Source: an uncultured Porphyromonadaceae bacterium (GTDB lineage: Bacteria; Bacteroidota; Bacteroidia; Bacteroidales; Paludibacteraceae). From it: a DNA stretch of 6,455 bases. The stretch's first letter is position 1; every line of letters begins with the position of its first letter. A model generated the notes under the pieces. It was not told the origin of the DNA, made no database searches, and was given only the letters and a program-made list of their open reading frames with translations. Below are positions 6,333 through 6,455 of the stretch, in pieces. Both the position numbers and the translations under genes were made by a program. The DNA lies in contig CALEJM010000223.1 in assembly GCA_937898265.1 (NCBI GenBank), positions 1 through 6,455 of the forward strand, in the 5' to 3' direction.

Positions 6333-6428
6333 ATGGATAAGATACATTGGATAGAGAAACTGAAGGATTTGGATAAAGAAGCAAAAATATGGTCAAAAGA
6401 AGAAATAATATTTTTAGTCGCTTTTTAA
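6333..6428 (+). CDS. Short hypothetical ORF, possibly the 5' end of an interrupted membrane-protein gene
   Basis: The ATG after the leader opens a 31-codon frame: MDKIHWIEKLKDLDKEAKIW, then SKEEIIFLVAF and TAA. The first part is charged and helical-looking, and the end turns hydrophobic. Directly after the TAA the same frame stays open to the window edge (6429-6455) and encodes IIILFAIPF, so the hydrophobic run would continue as a membrane helix if the stop were a sense codon. It may therefore be a real tiny protein, a gene broken by a nonsense change, or chance. I do not recognise the sequence. AT-rich codon use differs from every upstream gene. Confidence 0.3.
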   Translation: MDKIHWIEKLKDLDKEAKIWSKEEIIFLVAF

Positions 6429-6455
6429 ATTATTATTCTTTTCGCAATTCCATTC

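Noticed and set aside
6433..6455. Possible end of a minus-strand gene at the right edge
   Set aside because: All three minus-strand frames meet stops within a few codons of the edge and show no coding signal, so nothing can be supported.

Overview
The window looks like a chromosomal piece of a Bacteroidetes bacterium, most likely Prevotella or a close relative. The reasons are the recognisable proteins, the near absence of Shine-Dalgarno sequences before the starts, and -7 boxes of the Bacteroidetes type (TAnnTTTG) placed about 25 to 45 bases before gene starts or before a leader. This is inference from family features; no database search was possible.

Layout. From the left edge to 747, on the minus strand, lies the first 249 codons of recJ, the single-strand-specific DNA exonuclease; its C-terminal half is outside the window. 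A divergent intergenic stretch (748-1073) holds a strong hairpin and a candidate promoter on each strand. On the plus strand follow a BadF/BadG-type sugar-kinase-like ATPase resembling N-acetylglucosamine kinases (1074-1907), and then, after its own -7 box, a tight run of four genes: ubiE/menG (1973-2659), menA (2668-3534), a fused feoA-feoB (3544-5943) and a 54-residue FeoB-associated Cys-rich membrane protein (5940-6104). Gaps inside this run are 8 and 9 bases, then a 4-base ATGA overlap. An imperfect hairpin followed by T residues (6115-6143) closes it.

How they work together. MenA attaches the polyprenyl tail to 1,4-dihydroxy-2-naphthoate and UbiE/MenG then methylates the product, so the first two genes give the last two steps of menaquinone synthesis. 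The next two genes import ferrous iron. Both halves suit anaerobic respiration: menaquinone carries electrons (for example to fumarate reductase) and Fe(II) supplies the iron-sulfur and haem enzymes. Co-transcription is inferred from spacing only.

After the terminator the DNA becomes visibly AT-rich (6144-6455). It carries another -7 box, a roughly 100-base segment with three successive inverted repeats, and a short reading frame (6333-6428) whose TAA stop sits inside what would otherwise be one continuous hydrophobic segment running to the window edge. This right-hand end is the least explained part of the window. No tRNA, rRNA, CRISPR array, insertion sequence or known riboswitch was recognised.
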